Source: Flavobacteriales bacterium (GTDB taxonomy: Bacteria > Bacteroidota > Bacteroidia > Flavobacteriales_F > PHOS-HE28). Taken from it: a stretch of DNA of 64,000 nt. The translations under genes and the position numbers were made by a program. Below are positions 10,165 to 18,444 of this stretch, piece by piece. The stretch's first letter is position 1; every line of letters starts with the position of its first letter. The DNA lies in contig JAHBUL010000007.1 of assembly GCA_019638085.1 (NCBI GenBank), positions 149,828 through 213,827 on the forward strand. Reading direction: 5' to 3'. The notes beneath the pieces were generated by a model that was given only the letters and a program-made list of their open reading frames with translations, made no database searches and had not been told where the DNA came from.

Positions 10165-10683
10165 TCATTTGCGCTTGTCCAGCTCCGTCTCCCATGGCTC
10201 CTTTGGCAAAGACCGCCAAGTGACCGGGGCGGAACGCCCGGCAAGCTCCTGCGCGCACTCCATTTGGAGCAGCTTCGGATTCTCCCCCGCGATCAATTCG
10301 GGATATTTGATCAAATGGGCATGATGGTGCGGTGGCTCATGCGGGATCACATCCATGTTGCCCACTTTCTTTCGCTCTCGATCCAGGCAGGCCACGGCGC
10401 GGATATCAGCTGCGGTGATCCTCGTATAGGCAAGCAGCACCCGGTTGCTCGAAAAGCCCACCTCAATGCCGTTCCGTTCGATTCCTCCATCATCCGGCAG
10501 GAGCTGCGTACGGCTCACTGAAATGACCCATGCTTCCGTCTCCTTATCGAGTAGCGGCATGTAGGCTTGCCTTTTCGGTGTTGCCTTCACCCCCTGTTTC
10601 CCCTTGATGTCCCCGGGCCGAAAGATGTGCCGAACAACAACTTCGGCATTTTCGACGTGCTCCGGCAATCCCGAGGGGAGCAT
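10165..10683 (-). CDS. Third gene of TIGR04255 cassette, unknown function
   Basis: A 172-residue soluble protein that I do not recognise by motif. It has a basic N-terminal stretch (KGKQGVKATPKRQAY), a central segment of probable beta strands (AWVISVSRTQLL, GFSSNRVLLAYTRI), and a His-rich patch (PHEPPHHHAHL, about residues 113-123) that could bind metal. The ATG at 10683 follows the upstream gene's stop by one base, so the two are surely co-transcribed. It ends 40 bp before res. It probably acts with the two preceding genes. The His patch is reminiscent of a small nuclease or metal site, but that is speculation. Confidence 0.65.
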   Translation of the reverse strand: MLPSGLPEHVENAEVVVRHIFRPGDIKGKQGVKATPKRQAYMPLLDKETEAWVISVSRTQLLPDDGGIERNGIEVGFSSNRVLLAYTRITAADIRAVACLDRERKKVGNMDVIPHEPPHHHAHLIKYPELIAGENPKLLQMECAQELAGRSAPVTWRSLPKEPWETELDKRK

Positions 10684-10684
10684 G

Positions 10685-11206
10685 TCAATGCTTCAGGTTC
10701 TGGTATAGTCCGACCAGCTCATCAGGTAGCTGATCGTCCATGAACCAGAGCGTATCGCGCAATCGCACAGAACGGTGCCGGTAGATGAAGCTGAGGCGAC
10801 CGGACAGGCTGATGCTCACTGCAAGAAGACGGTCACGGCCCCGGTCCCAATCGAAGGAGATCTCGCCATCGGGATCCGCATTCACCTCGGGTGCGGGCAT
10901 GCTCAACGGCAACGCATCCAGGAAACGCTGCGCCATGTCCAACGTAAGGGGATGTACCGCATTGGAACCCGGCCCCGCCCAACCGGGCGCGATAGCTTCC
11001 TGATAGATGTCTTGCAGTGCCTCTTTGGCTTCCTCAATATCCGGGCGCTTCAGGCTTTCCACCATACTTCTGCTGCCCAATCCACGTGATACCCATTCGC
11101 GCCGGTCCTCGATGTTGAAGGAACGCACCGCGAAATCACTGCGCGATGTTCCGCACAGCATGGTGGCGCGGTAGGCCTCGTCTAACTGTTGTTGTTGCTT
11201 AAGCAT
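10685..11206 (-). CDS. Second gene of TIGR04255 cassette, unknown function
   Basis: A 173-residue soluble protein. Its visible features are an N-terminal Q-rich helix (MLKQQQQLDEAYRAT), GWAGPGSNAVHPLTLDMAQRFLDALP (shown here as GWAGPGSNAVHP and MAQRFLDALP) near the centre, and a beta-rich end with PDGEISFDWDRGRDRLLAVS. From memory, small proteins with a central G-W-D/A-G...FL-ALP...PDGE-W pattern commonly sit next to TIGR04255 genes; this should be checked. I use ATG 11206, since an upstream in-frame start (11296) would overlap the TIGR04255 gene by 115 bp. With 11206 the overlap is 25 bp. Function unknown. Confidence 0.65.
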   Translation of the reverse strand: MLKQQQQLDEAYRATMLCGTSRSDFAVRSFNIEDRREWVSRGLGSRSMVESLKRPDIEEAKEALQDIYQEAIAPGWAGPGSNAVHPLTLDMAQRFLDALPLSMPAPEVNADPDGEISFDWDRGRDRLLAVSISLSGRLSFIYRHRSVRLRDTLWFMDDQLPDELVGLYQNLKH

Positions 11207-11952
11207 GCATCGGTAAGGGTTGCTCGGAAAATGTGATAAGTCCAATTCCGGACCAGAAGAAAGTCGTCCCAAATAACACCATCTTCCGGTGTCCATTGTC
11301 GCTCTTGGTACCCTTCAAGGTCAAAAGCCACCACGAGGTTCCCGTCTTCTTCGCGCTGGTTGGAGATCATTACACGTGCATGAACCCCCGAATTGGGATC
11401 GAGAATGACGAATTGTTGATGAAAGTGTTCCAAGGTGTTCGTCAACTCCTCTGGGAACTTAATGTACACTTGAAAATATTTTTCGAGGTCCACTTGGCCA
11501 TTTTCGAACGGCAGCTTGAGCAGATTGATGTACCGAATAGAGACGCGATTGACCAGCTGCGGGGTAAAGGCTTTGATGTAGGCCTCCCATAAGCGCTGAA
11601 CCAAGGGAAGTGCCTCTTCAAAATTGCGGTAGGCCAAGAAACTCACGTAAACACCGAAGCGCATGAAATGGGCCACCACCTTTTCATCGGAACTGACCAG
11701 CCGCGCACCAGACCAAAGTTGCGTGTGCTTTGGTTGAACAGGCCCATCACCCTCGCGTTTCAATTCGATGTTCACATGGTCCATCGATTCATGTAAGGTG
11801 AAACCTGTCGGAATAGTCGCGCGCAAGCGCTCCATGACCAGTTCCTGTTCCAGATCGGCTGGAGTTATGGCTTGCAATCCGTAGATCGCTTCCACCACCG
11901 GCGGGTGGTCCAGAGGACTTGGTGTATACATCGCGGAGGTCAGTGGTACCAA
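11182..11952 (-). CDS. TIGR04255 family protein
   Basis: A 256-residue protein matching the pattern of the sporadically distributed TIGR04255 family: N-terminal PLDHPPVVEAIYGL, a central beta-rich region with VNRVSIRYIN, and C-terminal WTYHIFRATLTDACL. The family has no established biochemical role. The start may be ATG 11952 or ATG 11931. It is the first gene of a tightly packed three-gene cassette (11952-10165) lying within the 28-bp direct repeats. Its sporadic distribution and position inside a defence island suggest a cargo or defence role; that is inference. Confidence 0.8.
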   Translation of the reverse strand: MVPLTSAMYTPSPLDHPPVVEAIYGLQAITPADLEQELVMERLRATIPTGFTLHESMDHVNIELKREGDGPVQPKHTQLWSGARLVSSDEKVVAHFMRFGVYVSFLAYRNFEEALPLVQRLWEAYIKAFTPQLVNRVSIRYINLLKLPFENGQVDLEKYFQVYIKFPEELTNTLEHFHQQFVILDPNSGVHARVMISNQREEDGNLVVAFDLEGYQERQWTPEDGVIWDDFLLVRNWTYHIFRATLTDACLSNNNS

Positions 11953-11959
11953 ATTACGG

Positions 11960-12241
11960 CTATTCGACCCGGCCTAATGCTGACCCTGTGTTCACTTCTG
12001 TTAATAGCCCAATGTTCGTTCTCATTTCCCTTGCGCACTCGCTGGTGGTGAGCGACATGCTCACGTTGAGCCCCGTCCGAAAGGTGAATACGCCCAACTG
12101 GCTGCCCTTCAACATGCCATGCCACTCATTTCCAAGCTCTTCTGCGATGCTCGCGACATTGATGTCGTGAGCATAGGCATCGTAGAACAGCCGTTCTTGG
12201 GAGCCGAACATACATTGAGCACACATACCTCTCTGCAACAT
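11960..12241 (-). pseudogene. Decayed fragment of a RhuM-like gene
   Basis: The translation contains ELGNEW, GSQLGVFTFRTGLNVSM and LTTSECAREMR. These align with ELGNEW, ISQLGVFTFRAVLNVGM and LLTTSERAKEMR in the intact RhuM-like gene at 12822-13895. Only about 60 of the roughly 350 residues remain, and the flanks do not match the family. It lies inside the 28-bp repeat-bounded islet, so it probably arrived with it. It is divergent from the intact neighbour at DNA level, so this is not a recent local duplication. Confidence 0.75.
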
Positions 12242-12274
12242 GAATGACCATTCTCTGGGCCGAGTCGCAATCGC

Positions 12275-12302
12275 GAAGGGCGCTTTCGAATTGGATCTTC
12301 AT
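12275..12302. repeat. 28-bp direct repeat, copy B (orphan res start)
   Basis: This is an exact copy of the first 28 bases of res (10097-10124), including the ATG and the codons for MKIQFESAL. The reading frame then runs into unrelated sequence. It begins 20 bp after the stop of the doc-like gene, where the res start would lie if the intervening islet were absent. Confidence 0.9.
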
Positions 12303-12321
12303 GGGATGACGAGGAGAACAT

Positions 12322-12819
12322 TCATAGTAGATCGGTGTAAAAGGCAGGGCCGTGGTTAGGAGGTGTTGCAGGTTCGTCCGTAGCCACTGCGGTGGAGAGC
12401 TGTTCAATGATCTTCAGCTTCAGTGCTTCGCTGTATTCGGACTCGCTGAGCATGCTCCGGATGATCTCGCCCAGCAACACCTTGTCGATGATGTTGTCCG
12501 CCACGGCCACGCAAATGTTCTCCATTTCAATGATGAAGGTGTCCACAAAGACGTCCAGACCGTTGACCAAAAGGAAGTTGGCCCCCAGACCTATGGACGT
12601 ACGCTTGTTCCCGTCGTTGAAGCAATGGCCTTTGTTCACCGCGAACACCAAGTGTGTGAGCTTGTCGTAGAACTCGGGGTAATAGTCGTCGTTCGCGATA
12701 TGCTGCAGGATGCTCTCGAGGTCTCCTTGTGACTTCATACCGGGACTGCCGCCGGATAGCTCCAGGATCTTGTCGTGGATGTGGATGGCCCGCTTGATGT
12801 CGGCATAGATCAACTCCAT
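12322..12819 (-). CDS. Fic/Doc family toxin (death-on-curing type)
   Basis: A 165-residue protein with the Doc variant of the Fic motif, H65-C-F-N-D-G-N-K-R73, and the N-terminal helix of Doc proteins (MELIYADIKRAIHIHDKILELSGG). Doc of phage P1 phosphorylates EF-Tu; other Fic proteins AMPylate. Which reaction applies here cannot be read from the motif. It starts 2 bp after the stop of the RhuM-like gene, so the two form a pair in which the upstream DNA-binding protein may control or neutralise it. The tail beyond residue 120 is longer than in P1 Doc. Likely a guard module of the R-M locus. Confidence 0.85.
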   Translation of the reverse strand: MELIYADIKRAIHIHDKILELSGGSPGMKSQGDLESILQHIANDDYYPEFYDKLTHLVFAVNKGHCFNDGNKRTSIGLGANFLLVNGLDVFVDTFIIEMENICVAVADNIIDKVLLGEIIRSMLSESEYSEALKLKIIEQLSTAVATDEPATPPNHGPAFYTDLL

Positions 12820-12821
12820 CT

Positions 12822-13895
12822 TCAGCGGTCCTTGAGGCGTTTGAACACTTCCTTGTTCTCCTCCAAGCGCTCATCCAAGCTCTTGGACCGCTCTCCCAGA
12901 AACTTCTCGAACTCTTCACCGGAAACCGCACCGACGTAATCTTTCAGCTTCTCGTGCAAGGCATCGCGGAAGGCCATGTCACGACTGGCCATCAAGCTTC
13001 GGGCTTTTTCCCGTAGGGGTTGTACGAACGTGTCCATGGAACTGTCGTACACCTTGAACAGCCGGAGTGCTTCCGATAAGCGCAATGGAGCACCCTGACG
13101 GTCAAACTCCTCTTTCAATCGGTTCGCGAAGCCGTTCTCGTATGCGGCGATCAGGTCAAGTATTTCCGTGTAGAGCGTGGCGCGGACGCTGTCCTTGACA
13201 TGTAATTTCAGGATCTGCCTGTACTCTTTGGCGTTCTCGCGGAAGATGGCCTTGTACACTGCATCGGTGAGCTGCCCATACTTGAATGGATTCTTAGCGA
13301 TGTATCGGTCTATGGCATCGGTGAATTCTTGCCGGTAGTTGAACTCGCGGATGGCACTGGGCAAGAATTCTTCCTCGCGTTGGTTGATGTGCTTGGCACT
13401 TCCACCTAAGCGCTGGTTCAATACATCGATCACCACATCCAGCACCATGCTGCGCATTTCCTTGGCTCTTTCGCTGGTGGTGAGCAGCATGCCCACATTG
13501 AGTACGGCGCGGAAGGTGAAGACGCCCAATTGACTGATCTTGGATACGCTAACCCACTCATTGCCAAGGTCCTCGCCGATGCTTAGGACATCCATGTCCT
13601 GAGCATCCCGACCATCGAAATGGGTCTTGAGCACCTCCTTGAAGGCCGTAAGCCGATTGCCGGTGAACAACTCATACCCACTTTCCTCCAACTCCTTCTG
13701 GTGGTTCTCCAGTAGGCGGTTCACGGTACGAATATCCACCTCGAACAAGCGGGCTACCTGTGCTCGCGTGAAGCGCACCTTCTTCTCGAACTCAATGCCC
13801 TTCCATCCGATGCGTTCATACACCGCCTCGATCGCGTACCGGTTGTTCAAGACGTTCTTGCGATCGATCTCCGAATTGGTGAGGTCCTTGCTCAT
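12822..13895 (-). CDS. RhuM-family DNA-binding protein
   Basis: A 357-residue protein with an N-terminal helix-turn-helix (about residues 43-69, FTRAQVARLFEVDIRTVNRL) and the long helical body of RhuM-type proteins, including GNEWVSVSKISQLGVFTF. RhuM was first noted in a Salmonella pathogenicity island, and its molecular role is not settled. Here it sits directly upstream of a Doc-type toxin with a 2-bp gap, suggesting the regulator or antitoxin of the pair. A decayed paralogue lies at 11960-12241. It starts 50 bp after the HNH protein and follows mod on the same strand. Confidence 0.8.
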   Translation of the reverse strand: MSKDLTNSEIDRKNVLNNRYAIEAVYERIGWKGIEFEKKVRFTRAQVARLFEVDIRTVNRLLENHQKELEESGYELFTGNRLTAFKEVLKTHFDGRDAQDMDVLSIGEDLGNEWVSVSKISQLGVFTFRAVLNVGMLLTTSERAKEMRSMVLDVVIDVLNQRLGGSAKHINQREEEFLPSAIREFNYRQEFTDAIDRYIAKNPFKYGQLTDAVYKAIFRENAKEYRQILKLHVKDSVRATLYTEILDLIAAYENGFANRLKEEFDRQGAPLRLSEALRLFKVYDSSMDTFVQPLREKARSLMASRDMAFRDALHEKLKDYVGAVSGEEFEKFLGERSKSLDERLEENKEVFKRLKDR

Positions 13896-13945
13896 GATCA
13901 GGGTTCAGGCTTGGTGGTTGTTCTTCATCTGGTTTTTCTCACAAC

Positions 13946-15568
13946 CTATTCAATCCCTGCACCATTGATCATCTCCATAATGTTCAATGGCTTGGCCAGC
14001 ACCTTCACTCCTTGTGAAGACTCTCCTTTGAGGAAGATCTCATGCCAGAAGCTATAGTTCTGTTTACCCCCGAACACGGTGGCGGAAAGCTGATTGTTCA
14101 CCCACAGTGGCAGTGCGGTGAGTTCACGGATGAATCTCCGGATCTGGCTCCACAAGATATCGGGAAATTCATTTTGGAAAAGCTTGCTCTGATCCAAAGG
14201 CTTTCCTTGCATGATAAAGTAGCTTGTTACGATCTGTTGGATGTACTTGAGCCAGTTGTACAGCACCTCTTCTTTAACCATCCGATAGGCACGCACATGC
14301 TCCATCGGCAGGCTCTCTCCTTTCTGGATCTGGTTCTCTATCCGGTTCGTGCCGATGTCGAAATCGAATTTGCCGATCAGGATCTCATCCGCGATGATGT
14401 TCATGAGATGCCGGATCTGCTCCTTTTCCAATTCCCTCGGATTCAGCCCTTCCTCCAATTTGTAGTCGAGGTTGGTCTGCAAGGCGTCACTATAAATGAA
14501 GAACGAAAAGAAGGTCTTCTCCACGGTTGAGTAGGACAAGGGCTTCTCCTTGCCACGACCACCGAAATCGATGTATTCCTTCAGCTTGTTCTCCTTGCTA
14601 TGGGTGATCGAATCCCGGACAGAGTCCAAGATGTAGCGCTTCATTTCGCGGGACTCACCCTTGAAGAAGCTGATGAGATCCTTCTCTGAGAAGTTGTAGT
14701 CGTCCACCTCTCGCTTGGTCTCCAGTTGGTATTGTTCCACCCTCTCCTTGTACATGGTATTGCCAAGGTGGCGTTGAACGGACTTGTCGAACGCCACCTG
14801 ACGCAAAGTGGTACCAGCCTTGAAGTTGGTGTCTATCAACTTGTTCTTGTCCGGGTTGATGAAGACACGGACAGGGATCTCCTTCACACCCAGCAGGATC
14901 TGTGCAGCGGCCTTGTGCTGGCCATCGAAGATCTTCACATTGGTGCGGTTGCCCTCTTCCAGATCGATCCAGCCCAACGAGATGTGGAGCTGCGGGTTGC
15001 TGCTGTAGAATTCGGCCACCAGCTTGGGGAGGTTGCCTCCAATAGAACGCGGATTGATCACGTCGTCATGGTGCAGGTACGCAAGTGGGAAGGTGGAAAA
15101 GAAATACTCGTCGCCGCTTAGCTGGTCCTTGTATACACGCACTTGTGCGATCTCCGAGTCACCGGTCTCCGCGAAAGAGAATTTGATGTGGTCGCCGTCC
15201 CGTGTGAAGACCAATTGGTGCTTGGCTCCGCCCACGCGCTGGAGAAGGTCGTTCAGGTTCGGGTTGCGGTCCTCTTTCTTGGTCTCTTCCTGAATTTTCT
15301 TGAAGCCTTCCAGGATGCGGGCCAGTTTCAGGTCAGAGGCCTGTTTGGAACGATTGGCCGAGAGAAAAGTCAATGCGAAATTGCTCGGATCGTCCCTTCC
15401 GCCCAGCTTGGAGGGTACGATATGGTCGATGTCCAAGGAATCCTTGTGCAATACCAGATCGATCGGCTTTTGGGAAATGAAGCATTTGCCCTGCTGGATA
15501 TCCCAAAGACGCTGAACTAGTTCACTACGGTCTGCAGCTGAGAGTTTCTTCAAATATGCGGATGCCAT
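13946..15568 (-). CDS. HNH nuclease fused to DGQHR/ParB-like domain
   Basis: A 540-residue two-domain protein. Residues 27-75 form an HNH site (C29, D48-H49 in LDIDHIVPSKLGG, N63 and N72). Residues about 150-240 contain FDGQHKAAAQ (D215-G-Q-H218), the DGQHR signature of DndB-like and ParB-like proteins that usually hydrolyse nucleotides or bind DNA. The remaining 300 residues are helical and unassigned. Its start is 27 bp after the mod stop, so it is probably translated with the methylase. A nuclease in the mod transcript could be a second effector that senses target modification. Activity is inferred from the motifs. Confidence 0.8.
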   Translation of the reverse strand: MASAYLKKLSAADRSELVQRLWDIQQGKCFISQKPIDLVLHKDSLDIDHIVPSKLGGRDDPSNFALTFLSANRSKQASDLKLARILEGFKKIQEETKKEDRNPNLNDLLQRVGGAKHQLVFTRDGDHIKFSFAETGDSEIAQVRVYKDQLSGDEYFFSTFPLAYLHHDDVINPRSIGGNLPKLVAEFYSSNPQLHISLGWIDLEEGNRTNVKIFDGQHKAAAQILLGVKEIPVRVFINPDKNKLIDTNFKAGTTLRQVAFDKSVQRHLGNTMYKERVEQYQLETKREVDDYNFSEKDLISFFKGESREMKRYILDSVRDSITHSKENKLKEYIDFGGRGKEKPLSYSTVEKTFFSFFIYSDALQTNLDYKLEEGLNPRELEKEQIRHLMNIIADEILIGKFDFDIGTNRIENQIQKGESLPMEHVRAYRMVKEEVLYNWLKYIQQIVTSYFIMQGKPLDQSKLFQNEFPDILWSQIRRFIRELTALPLWVNNQLSATVFGGKQNYSFWHEIFLKGESSQGVKVLAKPLNIMEMINGAGIE

Positions 15569-15595
15569 GTCTTCGTTTTGCTCTTCGTTGTTCCC

Positions 15596-17548
15596 TCAAA
15601 CACTCCTAACCTCCTCCACCCCGTACCGCTTCAAGGTCTGCACCGCGTTGGTCTTTTCCACATCGGTGAAACCGTTGTCGCGGAAGATCACGCGGCAGGT
15701 CTCGGGGTTCAGTTCCTGCTTCCAAGCACCGATGCCTTCGGCCACTTGGTTGGTGATGCCCTCGGCCAAGCAGAGGAACAAGGCACCCATGCCCACGTTG
15801 TACACCAGCTTGCCTGCGATGCTGCGCTCCTCGATGGGTAGCGTAAGGTCCAGGCCGTATTTGAGCAGGACCTCGTAAAGCACATCGGCTTCTGTGCGGT
15901 CCGGCTTGATGTTCTCGGCGGCGCTGAGCAGGTTTTCCTGCATTCGCTCGGGGTCGCCATCCCAGGCGTTGATGTTGCTGCTGTCCAGCTTGAAGACCTT
16001 GAAGCCGATATCCAACTTGGCCAAGCGCTCTTGCTTGTCTTGGAGTTCTTGTTCTTCCTCTTCGCTGCGTTTCTTTTTTGCTTTCAAGTCTTTGATCTCC
16101 GCCTCCAACTCGCCTACGATCTTTTTTCCAGCCCGGCGAATGCGCTCCTTGCCGATCTCCGCAATGGTCTTGTAGCCCGCCTTGGATGCCTCGCTCTTGG
16201 CATCGGTGGCTTCTGGCAACTGCACTTGGATGTGCTGCCGCTGGCCGCCATCCTCGGCGTTGAGTTGCATTACGGCATGCGCCGTGGTGGCGGAGCCGGA
16301 GAAGAAATCGAGAATCGTGGATTCAAGCGTATCAGCCAGAATTGCCATGCGGCGCACTAATTCATGAGGCTTCGGAGTATCAAATACAGCCAATCCATCA
16401 AAGAGTCTTGTGGTTTCGCGTTTAGCACTGTCATTCGTGCCCACATCATCGGCCCACCACATTGACTCGGGTGTTAGGCCCTGTTGTCCTTCATGAAGAA
16501 ATTTCTTAATCCGAGGAACTCCATTTCCATCACTTCCAAACCAAACTCTGTTGTCTGCGATCGCCTCATCCATTTTCTTCCGAGTATACCTCCAACATGC
16601 TCCGGAAGGCGGATCCACCTTTCTTCCGCTCGGGGTTTCTAGCGTATAAAACTGACTATTCGTTCCATGACCCGCTTGTGCAATAGCTGGTACAGAGGTC
16701 CAAACACCACGACGATCAGAGTCTGGATTCTTATATCTCGCCAGAGCATCAGTATCCATTGGCAAAAGACTTAAAACGCGCCTCTTGTCATCATTTGCTT
16801 TTGAGAAAGTCACGATATAATCGTGACGAGTTGATACCACCTTTCTGTTTTCTCGATTCTTTCTTTTTTCCCACACAAACGTGCAGATGTGATTCTTCGA
16901 CCCAAACACATTGTAGCATAGTTCAAGCAGATTGGAAAGCTCATTATCATCAATGGAAACAAAGATTACCCCATCCTCCCGCAACAAGTTCCGCGCAAGC
17001 CTCAGCCTCGGGTACATCATGTTCAGCCAGTTGCTGTGGTAGCGGCCATCGGTATCGCTGTTGGTGCTTAGGGTGTTGCCTTCGCTGTCCACCTGGCCGG
17101 TCTGCTCCTTGTAGTTGCGCAGGTTGTCGCGGTAGTTGTCCTTGTACACAAAGTCCTTCCCGGTGTTGTAGGGCGGGTCTATGTAGATCATCTTCACCTT
17201 GCCGGTATAGCTCTTTTGCAGCAGCTTCAGCACCTCCAGGTTGTCGCCTTCTATGTAGAGGTTCTTGGTGCTGTCCCAGTCCACGCTTTCCTCCGGGCAG
17301 GGACGCAACGTGCCGGTGCTGGGCTTGTGCGCTTCGCGGCGCGCTTGTGCTTTGCCGGCCCACGTAAAGCGGTAGAATTCCTCGCCGCTCTCTACCTCCT
17401 CGCCCAGTATTTCCTGCAAGGCGCTAAAGTCCACCTTGCCTTCGGTCACCACTTCGGAAAAGAGCTCCTTCAGCCGGGCAATGTTCTCGGCCAGCAGGTT
17501 TTTGCTTTGGCTTTCGGGGTCGTTGGCGGTGATCTTGGTGATGGGCAT
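15596..17548 (-). CDS. mod: Type III-like DNA methyltransferase Mod
   Basis: A 650-residue beta-class N6-adenine or N4-cytosine methylase. It has DPPY at residues 124-127 in MIYIDPPYNTGKDF, and the SAM-binding FSGSATTAHAVM at about 411. That order (motif IV, target-recognition region, motif I) is the beta-class arrangement of type III Mod. A Lys/Glu-rich coiled region (about 490-520, AKKKRSEEEEQ) precedes the C-terminal domain. I start at ATG 17548 (MPITKITAND); a longer frame upstream runs into the divergent promoter region. Residues about 196-409 are encoded by visibly more AT-rich DNA than the ends, suggesting exchange of the specificity region. It should modify host DNA and supply sequence specificity to Res. 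Confidence 0.9.
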   Translation of the reverse strand: MPITKITANDPESQSKNLLAENIARLKELFSEVVTEGKVDFSALQEILGEEVESGEEFYRFTWAGKAQARREAHKPSTGTLRPCPEESVDWDSTKNLYIEGDNLEVLKLLQKSYTGKVKMIYIDPPYNTGKDFVYKDNYRDNLRNYKEQTGQVDSEGNTLSTNSDTDGRYHSNWLNMMYPRLRLARNLLREDGVIFVSIDDNELSNLLELCYNVFGSKNHICTFVWEKRKNRENRKVVSTRHDYIVTFSKANDDKRRVLSLLPMDTDALARYKNPDSDRRGVWTSVPAIAQAGHGTNSQFYTLETPSGRKVDPPSGACWRYTRKKMDEAIADNRVWFGSDGNGVPRIKKFLHEGQQGLTPESMWWADDVGTNDSAKRETTRLFDGLAVFDTPKPHELVRRMAILADTLESTILDFFSGSATTAHAVMQLNAEDGGQRQHIQVQLPEATDAKSEASKAGYKTIAEIGKERIRRAGKKIVGELEAEIKDLKAKKKRSEEEEQELQDKQERLAKLDIGFKVFKLDSSNINAWDGDPERMQENLLSAAENIKPDRTEADVLYEVLLKYGLDLTLPIEERSIAGKLVYNVGMGALFLCLAEGITNQVAEGIGAWKQELNPETCRVIFRDNGFTDVEKTNAVQTLKRYGVEEVRSV

Positions 17549-17691
17549 ATCCAGAATGAAATTCAGCTCACCGAGGTGCTCGGTGCAGTGGGTGGAAATA
17601 TAGAACTCGACCCCAGCACTGCAACAGATCGGTAGGGGGTTCGAGGCTGTGAATATAGGAGGGGGTGCGTTGCTGGGCCTGCCTAAGCCCC

Positions 17692-17742
17692 CGGTGTTAC
17701 ACGTGGAGTAACGGCGTAACGCGGGTGCAACACGGCGTAACG
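17692..17742. promoter_or_regulatory. GTAAC-type repeat array in divergent promoter
   Basis: Five related half-sites (GTTACAC, GTAACGG, GTAACGC, GCAACAC, GTAACGC) are spaced about 10-12 bp apart on the same face of the helix. They sit immediately upstream of a TATCTTTG -7 element and between the divergent mod and DUF433 genes. This is what an operator for the HTH-containing DUF433 protein would look like, and it could affect mod as well. Binding is inferred. Confidence 0.5.
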
Positions 17743-17743
17743 C

Positions 17744-17751
17744 TATCTTTG
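17744..17751 (+). promoter_or_regulatory. Bacteroidota -7 promoter element TATCTTTG
   Basis: A perfect match to the TAnnTTTG -7 consensus of Bacteroidota, 12 bp before the ATG of the DUF433 gene. It immediately follows the GTAAC repeat array, so a bound repressor would block it. Confidence 0.55.
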
Positions 17752-17763
17752 AAACTCCAGACG

Positions 17764-18444
17764 ATGGCAGCTTTCGCAACTACCCCTCAGCTCAATTCGG
17801 GCATCTACACCTATCCGGACATCGCCCGGATATTGGGGATCCCCTATGCCAAGGTCCACCGGTGGTTGGGCCAATACTGGGAGGGTAAATTGGGGCAGGA
17901 GTACAGCCGCCGCTACAGTTGGGTGGTGGACAAGACCAAGGCGGTGAGCTTCCATACCCTGATGGAGCTGCGGGTCTTCTACAAGTTGAATTGTGCGGGC
18001 GTGAAACCGGCCGAGATCCTAGAGGCCCACAAGCAGCTGGTCGCGTTGACCGGCTCCAAATTCCCATTTGCCACCCAGAGCATCTTGCAAGGCTTGCGGA
18101 GCGATGGCAAGCAAGTGCTTTTATACAAGAAGAAGGACGGCACCGTGCTTAGCCTGAATGGTACCAAGCAGTTCAACATGGGCTTCGTGTTGGACCTTAT
18201 GCTGAAGATAGATTTCCAGGATGGCATGGTAAGCCGCTACTGGCCCATGGGCAAGGAGCACGCGATCATTTGCGATCCCAAACGCCAGTTCGGGCATCCG
18301 GTGGTGGGCAACACCAACATCTACCCGGAGTTGTTGGCCAGCATGCACCGTGCGGGGGACAGCATCAAGTTCCTGGCGGCCAATTACAACCTGAAGCTTA
18401 AGGAGGTCGAGGACTCCATCGCCTTCAGCAAACAGGCTGCATGA
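17764..18444 (+). CDS. DUF433 antitoxin with N-terminal HTH
   Basis: A 226-residue protein. The N-terminal half looks like a MerR-type winged helix (YPDIARILGIPYAKVHRW, then an arginine-rich turn). The C-terminal part has the DUF433 pattern NIYPELLASMHRAGDSIKFL followed by LKEVEDSIAF. DUF433 proteins are the antitoxin partners of PIN-like (DUF5615) toxins. ATG 17764 is chosen because it follows the -7 element by 12 bp. It overlaps the next gene by 4 bp. It is the only plus-strand module inside the minus-strand R-M locus, which marks it as an insertion. Confidence 0.8.
   Translation: MAAFATTPQLNSGIYTYPDIARILGIPYAKVHRWLGQYWEGKLGQEYSRRYSWVVDKTKAVSFHTLMELRVFYKLNCAGVKPAEILEAHKQLVALTGSKFPFATQSILQGLRSDGKQVLLYKKKDGTVLSLNGTKQFNMGFVLDLMLKIDFQDGMVSRYWPMGKEHAIICDPKRQFGHPVVGNTNIYPELLASMHRAGDSIKFLAANYNLKLKEVEDSIAFSKQAA

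Noticed and set aside
11960..12241. Intact small antitoxin or regulator gene
   Set aside because: Only a short RhuM-like segment is present, and both flanks fail to match the family, so it is treated as a remnant.
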